A stretch of 39,023 bases of DNA from an uncultured Methanobacteriaceae archaeon (lineage in GTDB: Archaea > Methanobacteriota > Methanobacteria > Methanobacteriales > Methanobacteriaceae), in assembly GCA_902797085.1 (NCBI GenBank), contig CADBRM010000030.1:1-39023 (forward strand), read 5' to 3'. Each line of letters begins with the position of its first letter. Within the stretch, counting starts at the first letter, position 1. Made by a program: the position numbers and the translations under genes. Below are positions 7,544-16,795 of the stretch, piece by piece. The notes beneath the pieces were generated by a model, which was not told where the DNA came from, did not search any database, and was given only the letters and a program-made list of their open reading frames with translations.

Positions 7544-8593
7544 ATTAAAGTAAACAAATTTAAGCCTTCAAACAGTTTATCAATAATATGTGGAATACTG
7601 TTAATACTGGTAGGTTTCATAATCCTTTTCACAAATTATATAGATACCCTTGTAACACAGCTACTTTGGCCATTACTTGAAGGATCCTCCGAGGGAAAAA
7701 CCGTTCTGTTCTTATGGTTACTTGGAATAACACTGATAATCATAGAATTTATAAGACAAAACAACCCTTTACGTGAAAAGATATACAAAAATAAGACTTA
7801 CCACTTAAGGTATATGAAAATCTCATTGATATTGCTAATTGCTTGTGCCTTATTCGGATTGTTGATTGAACTGCATATCCGACAGCAATTTGGAGTTTCA
7901 TTCTTCACAATATTGACATCAATGAGCCCAAATACCAGTACCACCAGCCCGATGCACTCCCATGTATACAAATCGGTACTGGGAATATTTGCAAATTACT
8001 TTGTACCATCCCACATCAACACGGGATCATCCATTCTTCAATATTCAATGCCCTATGCATTGGTAATTGTAGTGGTGTGGCCGATAACTTATGTTCTGGG
8101 AATTCTTGGTCTAAGTAATATGAGAGACTTGCACCGGATTGTTGGATCGGTAGCATTAACTGTTGCATTGATAGGATTGGTTGATGGAGGAATATTTTCA
8201 CAACCGTTTTTATTTGGAACATTGTTCCTGCTGATTGTGTACTTCTCCAACGACAAGATACATTTCAAACACTTGATAAATCCGGTAGTAATCATAGGAT
8301 ACATATTGCTATTGGGAATTATTATTGAAGTAGGCGGAAGTAACATAGACTGTCACACATTAACTGTTGTTAATCAGACAGAAGAAGTTGATATGACAGA
8401 GTTCAATGTTACAGACATAGAGGTAAATGGTGACATGACAACATACACCCTAAATTGTTCAACCCCCGATAAAGAATTAATACAGCAAATATTCTCCAGA
8501 TTTAAGGGAAAATCGGACTTAACGTTTATGTCCTGGGATTTCTACTCATATCTTGACAACCCGACAATGAGAATGAGAAGAAATCATTCCTAA
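7544..8593 (+). CDS. Polytopic membrane protein of unknown function with probable AUU start codon
   Basis: I do not recognise a family. The frame is open from 7529 but has no ATG, GTG or TTG before the ATG at 7814. The upstream 90 codons nevertheless encode two clear membrane helices (about residues 12-32 and 56-72). A strong GGAGGG (7532-7537) stands six bases before an ATT at 7544, the expected place for a start. The protein would have 349 residues and about six membrane segments, the others near residues 91-110, 165-190, 200-232 and 245-265, followed by a soluble C-terminal domain of about 85 residues with Cys, Asp and Thr. An out-of-frame ATG at 7530 opens a 7-codon minicistron that overlaps the ATT. 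A frameshift joining that ATG to the gene is the alternative. Confidence 0.7.
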   Translation: MKVNKFKPSNSLSIICGILLILVGFIILFTNYIDTLVTQLLWPLLEGSSEGKTVLFLWLLGITLIIIEFIRQNNPLREKIYKNKTYHLRYMKISLILLIACALFGLLIELHIRQQFGVSFFTILTSMSPNTSTTSPMHSHVYKSVLGIFANYFVPSHINTGSSILQYSMPYALVIVVVWPITYVLGILGLSNMRDLHRIVGSVALTVALIGLVDGGIFSQPFLFGTLFLLIVYFSNDKIHFKHLINPVVIIGYILLLGIIIEVGGSNIDCHTLTVVNQTEEVDMTEFNVTDIEVNGDMTTYTLNCSTPDKELIQQIFSRFKGKSDLTFMSWDFYSYLDNPTMRMRRNHS

Positions 8594-8651
8594 TTTTCTA
8601 TTTTTCTAAAAAAAATGTTTACAATAAAAAAAAATTATAAAAAAAGAAATA

Positions 8652-9287
8652 TTATACCAAAGTTATGGTATAGGATATGTATGTTAATAATCCAGCCACT
8701 AAAACTGTGATTAAATATATCGGCAAATTCCATCGAATTACTTTTGAACCATCCAACGGTGGAATCGGAATCATATTAAATAGTGCTAGGAAACTGTTTA
8801 CATTGAATGCCAACACCAGGGTCAATAATAATATATACATATACCATCCGTTGTCAAAGGTTATGAATGGCCTTAATGTTAATGTTAATGCTAAAAACAA
8901 TATTGCCAATATTATGTTAACTACAGGTCCTGCTATTGATATCTTTCCATTTTCTTCATCAGTTACCATTCTACCGTATGCTCCGAAGTATACTGCTCCA
9001 GGTGCAAATAACATGAATCCACACATTACTGTGATAAATCCAAGAATTAATCCATAATCCCACCTTCTGAATTCTGAAAAGAATCCGAATCTTTGAGCAA
9101 CTACTTTATGTCCTAGTTCGTGTAATATAAATCCTATACCTACCGCTACAAAAGAGATTGGTATAAAAAGCATGAAAGAATCCAGAGACCAACCCATTGG
9201 CCTTGTAAATGATATCGAAAACAATATTGTCAATGCAACTACTGCAATGATTATGTCCCTAGTTTCCTCTTTAGTAAAAGTTACCAT
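8652..9287 (-). CDS. Site-2-protease-like membrane metalloprotease (peptidase M50)
   Basis: Intramembrane zinc protease fold. The 211 residues have the zinc-binding motif HELGH (about residues 56-60) inside a membrane helix, and the third-ligand region NMIPIPPLDGSKV (about 171-183), matching the NxxPxPxLDG motif. Five or six hydrophobic segments are visible. There is no PDZ or CBS domain, so it belongs to the minimal archaeal type. The substrate is unknown. It is convergent with the membrane protein to its left and divergent from the glycosyltransferase to its right, and is probably a single-gene unit. Confidence 0.87.
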   Translation of the reverse strand: MVTFTKEETRDIIIAVVALTILFSISFTRPMGWSLDSFMLFIPISFVAVGIGFILHELGHKVVAQRFGFFSEFRRWDYGLILGFITVMCGFMLFAPGAVYFGAYGRMVTDEENGKISIAGPVVNIILAILFLALTLTLRPFITFDNGWYMYILLLTLVLAFNVNSFLALFNMIPIPPLDGSKVIRWNLPIYLITVLVAGLLTYISYTITLV

Positions 9288-9444
9288 AATTTACACTTTC
9301 CATTTTATTGTTAATAATTTATTTTATCATACTACAATATACTCTTTTTGAAAATATTTATTTCATAAAAAACAAAAAGAGTTAATAGTCAAATTGTTCA
9401 ATGTAAATGAAAATCAACAATGTTTTAAATTTAAAGTGGTTTCT

Positions 9445-11220
9445 ATGAAAATAAGTATAATAATACCAACTTATAATGAGGAGGAATTTCTTCCAAACCT
9501 ACTTACAAGTATTCAAAGACAGAACTTTGATGATATGGAAGTAATTATAGCGGATGCACATTCAACAGACAGAACCGTGGAAATTGCAGAATCATATGGT
9601 TGCAAAGTGGTTCCAGGGGGTTTGCCTGCTACAGGACGTAACAATGGTGCAAAAGTAGCCAAAGGAGAACTGCTGTTATTCCTTGATGCAGACTCTGTTT
9701 TAACAAACAATTACATTTCATCATCCATTGAGGAGTTTGAATTACATAACCTGGGTATTGCCATTACACAGATTGTACCATTAGAGAAAGGATTTATCAA
9801 CCAGATTTCACATGAATTTGCAAACTACATGACAAAGATTATATCCGAGATTAAACCACACGGTGCAGGCTGCTACGGTATATTAACTTATAAATCACTG
9901 CATGACAAAGTTGAAGGATTTGATGAACATGTTGATTTTGGAGAAGACACCGATTACATTGAACGTATAGGAAAAATCAGCAGATTTAAAGTTCTTGACA
10001 AACCGAGACTTTTAATTTCAACAAGACGGTTGGAGGAGGAGGGTCTTAAAAACATTACACTCAAATATGCCAGAAGTACCGCAAAACAGATGGTCGGAAA
10101 AAAAGCAACTTTAGCCGAATTGGATTACAGTTTTGAACATGGTGTTCAAAGAAAGAAAAACAGGATATTCTATTCGTTGTGTGGTGAAGGATTGGGTCAT
10201 GCCATTCGTAGTGCTATAGTTATCGAATATCTTATCAAAGAGGGATACGACATAATAGTCTTTGCTAGTGACAGGGCATACCAGTACTTATCCAACAAAT
10301 TCGACAATGTTTATGAAATAAACGGATTTAACACGGTGTATGAGAACAATAGAGCCCGTTATAAAAAAACATTTGTATACAACATGAAAGATGCTCCGAG
10401 TGACTTGAAAAACAACATCAACAAGATGTACAAATTGGCCAAAAAGTTCAAACCGGATATCATTATCTCTGACTTTGAATTCTATGCAAACCTTTTATCA
10501 CATATTCTTGGATTACCCCTATTGTCTATTGATAATATGCATGTCATAACAGAAGCAAAATATGATTCGCCGAAAAGATATGCCAAAGACAAGATATTTG
10601 CAGAAGCGGTAGTACATGCATTCATACAAAGGGCAGACAGAACACTGATATACTCATATTTCTATCCAACACTGAAGAATACCAAAACCACACAATATGT
10701 GGATCCAATCGTCAGGGATGATATCCTTAAGCTGAAACCTAAAGTTGGTGATCATATACTGGTCTACCAGACAAGTGATTCCAACACTCAACTAATTGAG
10801 TTACTCAAAAAGAATCCCGATAAGAAATTTATTGTATACGGATTCCATAAGGATGAACGTGAAGATAATGTGTTGTTCAGGTCATTCCAGGAAGAGCAAT
10901 TATTTGAAGACTTTAAAAATGCAAAGTGTGTAATTACCAATGGCGGATTCTCATTGATTACTGAAGCTTTACAATTAGAAAAACCCGTTTTAAGTATTCC
11001 TGTAAACAAACAATACGAACAAATACTTAATGCACTGTACATTGACCGTTTAGGATATGGGGAACACCATGACAATGTTAACCAAAGAATTCTAGACAAT
11101 TTCCTTGAAAATGTGGAAGAGTACAGAAAAAATATTAAAAATAATTATCATAAACATACAGATAACTCCGAAACTTTAGAAACTCTTAAAGCAACAATAG
11201 AAGAGTTATTCTATGAATGA
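9445..11220 (+). CDS. Two-domain glycosyltransferase: GT2 family fused to a MurG/GT28-like domain
   Basis: Residues 1 to about 225 are a GT-A fold family 2 transferase: KISIIIPTYNEEEFLPNLL at the start, VIIADAHSTDRTVEIA near 40, and the DxD-type LLFLDADS near 75. From about residue 238 (RIFYSLCGEGLGHAIRSA) to the end at 591 is a GT-B type domain resembling MurG and uncharacterised archaeal GT28-like proteins, with a donor-site segment ITNGGFSLITEALQLEKPVLSIP near 505-527. No transmembrane segment is evident, so it probably acts at the cytosolic membrane face. I chose the ATG at 9445 because it begins exactly at the conserved KISIIIPTYN strand, with GTGGT four bases upstream. A TTG 17 codons earlier is open but adds an unconserved tail. 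The acceptor is unknown. Confidence 0.85.
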   Translation: MKISIIIPTYNEEEFLPNLLTSIQRQNFDDMEVIIADAHSTDRTVEIAESYGCKVVPGGLPATGRNNGAKVAKGELLLFLDADSVLTNNYISSSIEEFELHNLGIAITQIVPLEKGFINQISHEFANYMTKIISEIKPHGAGCYGILTYKSLHDKVEGFDEHVDFGEDTDYIERIGKISRFKVLDKPRLLISTRRLEEEGLKNITLKYARSTAKQMVGKKATLAELDYSFEHGVQRKKNRIFYSLCGEGLGHAIRSAIVIEYLIKEGYDIIVFASDRAYQYLSNKFDNVYEINGFNTVYENNRARYKKTFVYNMKDAPSDLKNNINKMYKLAKKFKPDIIISDFEFYANLLSHILGLPLLSIDNMHVITEAKYDSPKRYAKDKIFAEAVVHAFIQRADRTLIYSYFYPTLKNTKTTQYVDPIVRDDILKLKPKVGDHILVYQTSDSNTQLIELLKKNPDKKFIVYGFHKDEREDNVLFRSFQEEQLFEDFKNAKCVITNGGFSLITEALQLEKPVLSIPVNKQYEQILNALYIDRLGYGEHHDNVNQRILDNFLENVEEYRKNIKNNYHKHTDNSETLETLKATIEELFYE

Positions 11221-11243
11221 TAATCTTAAACTCCCTTTAAACC

Positions 11244-11256
11244 TTTTTTTAAAAAA
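11244..11256. terminator. Bidirectional T-run terminator between convergent genes
   Basis: Seven T followed by six A lie between the glycosyltransferase and aroE, which converge here. Archaeal RNA polymerase terminates at U-runs, so this can serve both strands. Confidence 0.5.
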
Positions 11257-11289
11257 TAATAAAAAAATAGATCAATTTCCCATGAAGAA

Positions 11290-12144
11290 TCATCCTTTGT
11301 TTAACTGTTCCAGCAACGCCTCTTCAAAGGACTCATAACTTGCCTTTCTGCCTGTGAATATTTCAAAAGAAACCAACCCCTGGTTTATCAACATTGAAGT
11401 TCCATTTATTGTTGTAGCCCCATTCAATCTTGATTGTTTTAATAATTCCGTTTCGAGAGGATTATAAATAATATCCATCACAATATGTTTATCCGTGATT
11501 TTATCCGTTTTTATTGGTGGTTCTACTTCATGTTTCGGATACATCCCGATAGGTGTTGTGTTTATGATAATGTCAACATCCCCAATAATCTCATCAGCTT
11601 CATTTATAGGCTGATATCCTATTTTTTCAAAGGTGGTTTGTTTTTTTATGTTGTCTATTAGTTTCTGTGCATTTTCCTTGCTTCTGTTAGCTATTGTTAA
11701 TGATTTGATTTTTTCATTAATTAAAGTGAAAGCTATTGCCTTCGATGCTCCGCCGGCCCCAACTATCAAAACATCCTTTCCTTTAAGTGCAGTGTATTGT
11801 TGTATTGATTTTATTGCACCTATTCCATCAGTGTTATATCCCTTTGCTATCCCATCTTTGAATTGTATTGTATTTACAGCCCCTATTTTTTCTGCTGTTT
11901 CATCTATCTCATCCAAATATGGAATCACTGTAGTCTTATGAGGTATTGTAACATTCAATCCCTGTATCCCAAGAACTTTGGATGATTTGATTAGTTCTCC
12001 TATATCTTCAGGCAATACATGGAATGCTACGTAAACATAATCCATATTTAATTGTTTATATGCATTGTTATGCATCGGAGGTGACATACTGTGTTCTATT
12101 GGATGACCTATTACTCCAGCTACTTTTGTTTTTCCCGTAATCAT
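11290..12144 (-). CDS. aroE: Shikimate dehydrogenase AroE
   Basis: NADPH-dependent reduction of 3-dehydroshikimate to shikimate in aromatic amino acid synthesis. The shikimate-binding N-terminus reads GVIGHPIEHSMSPPMHN, followed by the catalytic Lys in NVTIPHKT and the Asp in GYNTDGIGA. The Rossmann motif is VGAGGASKA and the NADP-contact segment is NRSKENA. The length of 284 residues is normal. I chose the ATG at 12144 because AGGAAGGT stands about 8 bases upstream and the conserved region starts there. A TTG eight codons earlier overlaps that site. It is transcribed alone, divergently from hisS. Confidence 0.95.
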   Translation of the reverse strand: MITGKTKVAGVIGHPIEHSMSPPMHNNAYKQLNMDYVYVAFHVLPEDIGELIKSSKVLGIQGLNVTIPHKTTVIPYLDEIDETAEKIGAVNTIQFKDGIAKGYNTDGIGAIKSIQQYTALKGKDVLIVGAGGASKAIAFTLINEKIKSLTIANRSKENAQKLIDNIKKQTTFEKIGYQPINEADEIIGDVDIIINTTPIGMYPKHEVEPPIKTDKITDKHIVMDIIYNPLETELLKQSRLNGATTINGTSMLINQGLVSFEIFTGRKASYESFEEALLEQLNKG

Positions 12145-12447
12145 GATTTTATACCTTCCTAATTTCAAAGTAAACTTTCTTATATAATTAGTTATATATA
12201 TTTAATATAATTTGTAAGTAATCATAAATCTCTGTTTAAGTAAACATATAATAATACAGATATGTTTGTTTAAGTGGATGTTTATCTTGCTATAGATTGA
12301 TTTGTTTTTCTACCAATGTAATATGTTGGTTTGTTTATCCATACTACTAGTATAGCTATGTGTAAGTATTCCTATGTGTTAACTTGTTAGAAAAGGAAAT
12401 AATGGTTTGACAAGCAAAATCATTATACTATTTTAGAGTTGTTATTT
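12145..12447. other. Divergent aroE/hisS intergenic region with short repeats
   Basis: About 300 bp holding the divergent promoters. TGTTTAAGT occurs at 12233-12241 and 12267-12275, the first copy within the palindrome GTTTAAGTAAAC (12234-12245). CTATGTGT occurs at 12356-12363 and 12372-12379, 16 bp apart. These could be operator sites. A TATA-like TTATACTA (12423-12430) is centred about 22 bp before the hisS ATG, suggesting a leaderless hisS mRNA. No RNA gene is visible. Confidence 0.45.
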
Positions 12448-13728
12448 ATGGAATTTAATAAACCTAGAGGAACTAGAGACTTCCTGTTTGAGGACATGGA
12501 AGAAAGGAAATATGTAGAAAACACCATTCGGCGTGTTGTAGAGAGTTACGGATTTAAGGAAATAAAAACTCCTATTTTTGAAGATCTGGAATTATTCACC
12601 ACAAAAAGTGGGGAAGGCATTAAAGAAGAAATTTATCATTTCCAGGATAAGGGTGGCAGAGACTTAGCGTTAAGACCAGAACTTACTGCAAGTGTTTCAA
12701 GATTATACAACAATAACCTCCAGAAAGCCGCCAAACCATTGAAAATGTACTATTTTGGTAGCTGTTTCAGATATGAAAGACCACAGGCTGGTCGTTTCAG
12801 ACAGTTTTGGCAATTCGGTGTTGAAGTAATTGGTGGTACTCCAGTATACAATGAAGCAGAAATCATTGCAATGGCAAATGATGCATTAAGCCAAGTCGGT
12901 ATCAAAAATTATGAGATTGCAATAGGACACCTCGGAATAATCAAAGGCGTACTTAACCATCTGAATGTGTCCAGTGAAAATATTACAAAAATCATAGCAA
13001 GTATTGACAAGGAAGACTATGAACTGTTAGATAATCTGCTTGACACATGCAACATTGAACGGGAATACCAGGACATGATAAATGAAATAATTAATGTTAA
13101 AGGTTCCCGCAGCGAGTTGGAAGCACTTAAACCTATAGTTGAAGGTGTTGAAGACAGTTACAATGCAGTATGTGAGCTTGTTGAAACATTAAAAGTATTG
13201 GAAACCTTTGGTTTTGAAGACTATAACGTCAACTTGTCTATTGCACGCGGATTAGACTATTATACAGGAATCGTATTTGAAATTTATGTACCTGACCTCG
13301 GTGCCGAAAAACAGATAACCGGTGGTGGAACTTATAATCTAACAGCACTCTTTGATTCAGAGGAAGTTGAATCTACCGGTTTCGCATTCGGTTTTGATCG
13401 CATTATGGAAGCATACCACAGACAAAACCTTGAAGCCCCAACAAATGATATCAGCAAGGTACTGGTTGTGCCTGTTAAAAAAGATTTCAAATTAGATGCA
13501 ATAAAGGTAGCACAAGAATTAAGGCATGCAGGAATCATTACCGACATAGACCTTAAGGGTAAAAAGTTAAAGAAAAACTTATCCTATGCCAACAATAACA
13601 ACATCAACAATGTAATTATGATTGGACAAAGCGAAGTTGAAGAAAATACCGTAACACTCAAGGACATGGCCAGTGGGGAACAAGAAACCATTCCTTTATC
13701 TGATGCTATCGACAAGTTATCCGATTAG
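12448..13728 (+). CDS. hisS: Histidyl-tRNA synthetase
   Basis: Class II synthetase charging tRNA-His. Residues 1-10 contain the signature KPRGTRDF. Motif 2 is [20 protein letters not shown] (about 107-126), the histidine-binding peptides are [11 protein letters not shown] and ARGLDYYTG (about 267-275), and motif 3 is [11 protein letters not shown]. The C-terminal anticodon-binding domain starts near residue 335 ([11 protein letters not shown]). The total is 426 residues, as usual. I chose the ATG at 12448 because it directly precedes the conserved [10 protein letters not shown] and follows a TATA box by about 22 bp. The TTG three codons earlier has no ribosome site. hisI follows 14 bp downstream. 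Confidence 0.96.
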   Translation: MEFNKPRGTRDFLFEDMEERKYVENTIRRVVESYGFKEIKTPIFEDLELFTTKSGEGIKEEIYHFQDKGGRDLALRPELTASVSRLYNNNLQKAAKPLKMYYFGSCFRYERPQAGRFRQFWQFGVEVIGGTPVYNEAEIIAMANDALSQVGIKNYEIAIGHLGIIKGVLNHLNVSSENITKIIASIDKEDYELLDNLLDTCNIEREYQDMINEIINVKGSRSELEALKPIVEGVEDSYNAVCELVETLKVLETFGFEDYNVNLSIARGLDYYTGIVFEIYVPDLGAEKQITGGGTYNLTALFDSEEVESTGFAFGFDRIMEAYHRQNLEAPTNDISKVLVVPVKKDFKLDAIKVAQELRHAGIITDIDLKGKKLKKNLSYANNNNINNVIMIGQSEVEENTVTLKDMASGEQETIPLSDAIDKLSD

Positions 13729-13742
13729 GCAGGGGTTTTTTT

Positions 13743-14129
13743 ATGGTTAAACCTAATTTTAGACATGAAATTAACGGAAAAAAATTGGCAACAGCCATAG
13801 CACAAGACTATGAAAGCAATGAAATATTAATGGTTGCCTTTATTGATGAGGAAGCATACGATAAAACAATTGAAAGTGGTAAAGCTCATTATTATAGTAC
13901 TAGCCGTAATGCCATATGGTTTAAAGGAGAGGAAAGTGGGCATACACAAGAAGTAAGGGAAATACTATTCGACTGTGACATGGATGCCATAATCTATAAA
14001 ATTAAACAAAATGGTGGAGCATGTCATACTGGCCATTACTCATGCTTCTACCAAAAATTATCTGAGGATAATGAAAAACTAGAAAACATAGGTAAAAAAG
14101 TATTCAATCCTGACGAAATCTACAAGTGA
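13743..14129 (+). CDS. hisI: Phosphoribosyl-AMP cyclohydrolase HisI
   Basis: Zinc enzyme that opens the purine ring of phosphoribosyl-AMP, step 3 of histidine synthesis. The 128 residues match the stand-alone family. Visible signatures are [20 protein letters not shown], the Asp cluster FDCDMDA and the Cys-rich [14 protein letters not shown] that binds zinc. There is no fused HisE domain. The gene sits 14 bp after hisS with AGGGG near the start, so a histidine biosynthesis gene and histidyl-tRNA synthetase are probably expressed together. Confidence 0.96.
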   Translation: MVKPNFRHEINGKKLATAIAQDYESNEILMVAFIDEEAYDKTIESGKAHYYSTSRNAIWFKGEESGHTQEVREILFDCDMDAIIYKIKQNGGACHTGHYSCFYQKLSEDNEKLENIGKKVFNPDEIYK

Positions 14130-14145
14130 ATGTGGAGGTGAAAAA

Positions 14146-16005
14146 TTGACAAAAATCGTCCCAGATACAAGCATACTAATTGACCAGATGCTTTGTCAAA
14201 TTATTCAAGAGGAATATGATGACGTTGAAGTATTGATACCGGAAGCAGTGTTATCAGAGATAGAAAATCATGCTAACAGACGTAAAGACTTAGGATATCT
14301 TGGTATTGATGAAATAAAAAAAATAAGGCAACTCAGTGATGAAGGAGAATTGTCATTAAGTTTCGTGGGAAGAAGACCGCAACTGGATGAAATTTCAATT
14401 GCGGGAGGCGGAGAAATAGATGCAATGATACGTGACATTGCAAGAAAATACAATGCAGTACTTGTAACTAGTGACAAACTACAAAATGATATAGCGCAAG
14501 CCCAGGGAATTGAAACATACTTCCATCAGAAAGATTATGATGTAAAAATCGAAAGTAAAACGGAACTTGAAAGTTTCTTCCTGGAAAACATGTCAAGTGT
14601 CCACTTGAGAGAGAACACTACACCAATAGGTAAGCGTGGAACACCAGGAAAGGTAGAGTTAGTGGAAATAGACTATATGACACTACGCTATAAAGACCTT
14701 GACCGCATAGCAAAGGAAGTTATTGAACAAGCAAAACTAAGACATGACTGTTTCATAGAGATTGATAAAAAAGGTGCAACGGTAATCCAATTTGGTGACT
14801 TGAGAGTAACAATTGCCAAACCTCCGTTTTCCGATGGATTTGAGATTACTGCAATAAAACCTGTAAACAAATTGGATCTTGATGACTACAACGTTTCGGA
14901 CAAACTGCTGGAAAGACTATCAAATCAGGCAAGGGGTATCCTGGTTGCAGGTTCACCAGGAGCCGGTAAATCCACATTTGCACAGGCTTTGGCAGAATAT
15001 TACTACTATGATATGGAACAGATTGTTAAAACAATGGAATCACCAAGAGATCTGAATCTTGACGATAACATTACACAGTATGCACCATTAGAAGGTGACA
15101 TGGAAAATACTGCAGACATATTGCTACTTGTACGTCCGGACTTTACAATATTTGATGAGGTAAGAAAAACAAGAGATTTTGAAATATACTCAGATATGAG
15201 ATTGGCAGGAGTGGGCATGATAGGGGTAGTTCATGCAACCAGAGCCATAGATGCAGTACAAAGATTCCTCGGAAGACTAGAATTGGGAGTTATACCTTCA
15301 GTTATAGATACTGCGATTTACATCAATAACGGAGAAATTGATACTGTATACTCCATAGAATTAACCGTTAAAGTTCCTAGTGGAATGTTGGAAGCAGATC
15401 TTGCAAGACCAGTAATTGAAATCAAGGACTTTGAAAGCGGTGAATTGTTCTATGAAATCTACACCTACGGTGAACAAACCATTGTAATGGATGTGAACAA
15501 AACCGGCAACAGGTCAAATAATGAGGAAGAAGAGAAAAGTCCTGTGAGCAAGATTGTTGAAAAAGTCATTAGAAAAGAGGTTAACCGTGTAGCTCCTAAT
15601 GCCATAATGGAAGTTTCACTCATATCACAGAACAGGGCATTACTGGAAATTGATGAAGACCATACTGGTGCTGTAATCGGTAAAAATGGCAGAACAATTG
15701 CACAAATTGAAGAAAGAGCAGGCATAAGTATTGAAGTTTCCAAACTGGACATAAAGGATATTGACAATAAAACACCGATAAATGTAAGTGTTTCTGGTAA
15801 TTATCTATCATTGAACTTCTTAAAAGAGGATATCGGTTCAAGTTATGACATTATTGTTGAAGATGAATACTTATTTACGGCAACAGTTGGTAAAAAAGCC
15901 AATATAAGACTTAAAAAGGACATTGAAATGGCAGAAATTATCATAAAGGCTATGAAAAAGGATGAACCTGTTTATGCACGTTTAAGAAATGAAGAATTAT
16001 TCTAG
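14146..16005 (+). CDS. PIN domain - VirB11/PilT-type ATPase - KH domain protein
   Basis: Archaeal three-part protein of 619 residues. Residues 1 to about 130 are a PIN nuclease-like domain with acidic residues at VPDTSILID, PEAVLSEIENH, GGGEIDAMI and LVTSDKL. The ATPase shows Walker A AGSPGAGKST near residue 268, then the Asp box FTIFDEVRKTRDFE and the VVHATRAIDAVQR motif typical of type II/IV secretion ATPases. A KH-type RNA-binding motif, GAVIGKNGRTIAQIEE, lies near 507. No secretion genes are nearby, so a role in RNA processing or decay fits better than secretion; this is inference. Translation starts at TTG behind an excellent GGAGGTGA, 16 bp after hisI. Confidence 0.9.
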   Translation: MTKIVPDTSILIDQMLCQIIQEEYDDVEVLIPEAVLSEIENHANRRKDLGYLGIDEIKKIRQLSDEGELSLSFVGRRPQLDEISIAGGGEIDAMIRDIARKYNAVLVTSDKLQNDIAQAQGIETYFHQKDYDVKIESKTELESFFLENMSSVHLRENTTPIGKRGTPGKVELVEIDYMTLRYKDLDRIAKEVIEQAKLRHDCFIEIDKKGATVIQFGDLRVTIAKPPFSDGFEITAIKPVNKLDLDDYNVSDKLLERLSNQARGILVAGSPGAGKSTFAQALAEYYYYDMEQIVKTMESPRDLNLDDNITQYAPLEGDMENTADILLLVRPDFTIFDEVRKTRDFEIYSDMRLAGVGMIGVVHATRAIDAVQRFLGRLELGVIPSVIDTAIYINNGEIDTVYSIELTVKVPSGMLEADLARPVIEIKDFESGELFYEIYTYGEQTIVMDVNKTGNRSNNEEEEKSPVSKIVEKVIRKEVNRVAPNAIMEVSLISQNRALLEIDEDHTGAVIGKNGRTIAQIEERAGISIEVSKLDIKDIDNKTPINVSVSGNYLSLNFLKEDIGSSYDIIVEDEYLFTATVGKKANIRLKKDIEMAEIIIKAMKKDEPVYARLRNEELF

Positions 16006-16018
16006 GAGACAAAATAAC

Positions 16019-16777
16019 ATGAAAATCAGTGTTTCTACATTAGGATTATATCCGGCAAAGATAGAAAATATTCTTGAATTTGTTACCGGCAATAAATTAG
16101 AATATTTGGAGATTATTGATGAATATCCCTATAAAAACGTGACAAGTGACGATATTTCCAGTTATGATATTGGCATTAGTCTTCATGCTGCAATGAGTGA
16201 TATCAATATTTCTTCACACGTGGATAAAATTAGACAGGCATCCATAGAGGAGATGATTGATTCGTTCAAAAAAGCCAATGAATTAGGTGCCAACAGAGTA
16301 GTTGTTCATCCGGGAGCAATACCTGTAATGGCTTTGAAGTTTCCTGAAAAGATTCTTGAATACAATCTTGAATCTTTGAAGCAACTTAATAGGGAAGCTG
16401 AAAACTATGGTGTTATGATGTGTGTAGAGAATATGCCCCAGATTGAAAGAATATTATATACAAACATTGAAGCGTTATACTACGATATTGAAAACGAAAT
16501 ACACTCAGGAATCACTTTGGATGTAGGTCATGCACATAACAATGGTTTCAGTGTTGATGAAATGTTCCGGAGTGACGACATTCATCATATCCACCTGAGT
16601 GATAATGATTCATCCTTTGATATGCATGATGCATTAGGTACTCATAATATTGATTTCAAACATATATTTGAAGTTTTGGAAAAAAGAAAATATGATGACA
16701 TATGCGTTATTGAAGTAAACACTATGCACCAGGTATTAAAGAGCTTAGATTATTTAAAGGAACTAAAAATCTTATAG
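16019..16777 (+). CDS. Sugar phosphate isomerase/AP endonuclease-like TIM-barrel protein
   Basis: A 252-residue xylose-isomerase-like TIM barrel. Conserved metal-binding positions are visible at the strand ends: ISLHAAMSDINIS, NRVVVHPGAIP, MMCVENMPQ, ITLDVGHAHNNG, IHHIHLSDND and CVIEVNT. The pattern fits either a sugar phosphate isomerase/epimerase or an endonuclease IV-like enzyme, and the substrate cannot be read from the sequence. The ATG at 16019 is chosen because AGGAGA from the end of the preceding gene lies 8 bases upstream. The upstream ATG at 15989 would overlap the preceding gene and adds a basic tail. It sits in a run of RNA-related genes. Confidence 0.8.
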   Translation: MKISVSTLGLYPAKIENILEFVTGNKLEYLEIIDEYPYKNVTSDDISSYDIGISLHAAMSDINISSHVDKIRQASIEEMIDSFKKANELGANRVVVHPGAIPVMALKFPEKILEYNLESLKQLNREAENYGVMMCVENMPQIERILYTNIEALYYDIENEIHSGITLDVGHAHNNGFSVDEMFRSDDIHHIHLSDNDSSFDMHDALGTHNIDFKHIFEVLEKRKYDDICVIEVNTMHQVLKSLDYLKELKIL

Positions 16778-16795
16778 GGTTGTGTTATTATTCCA

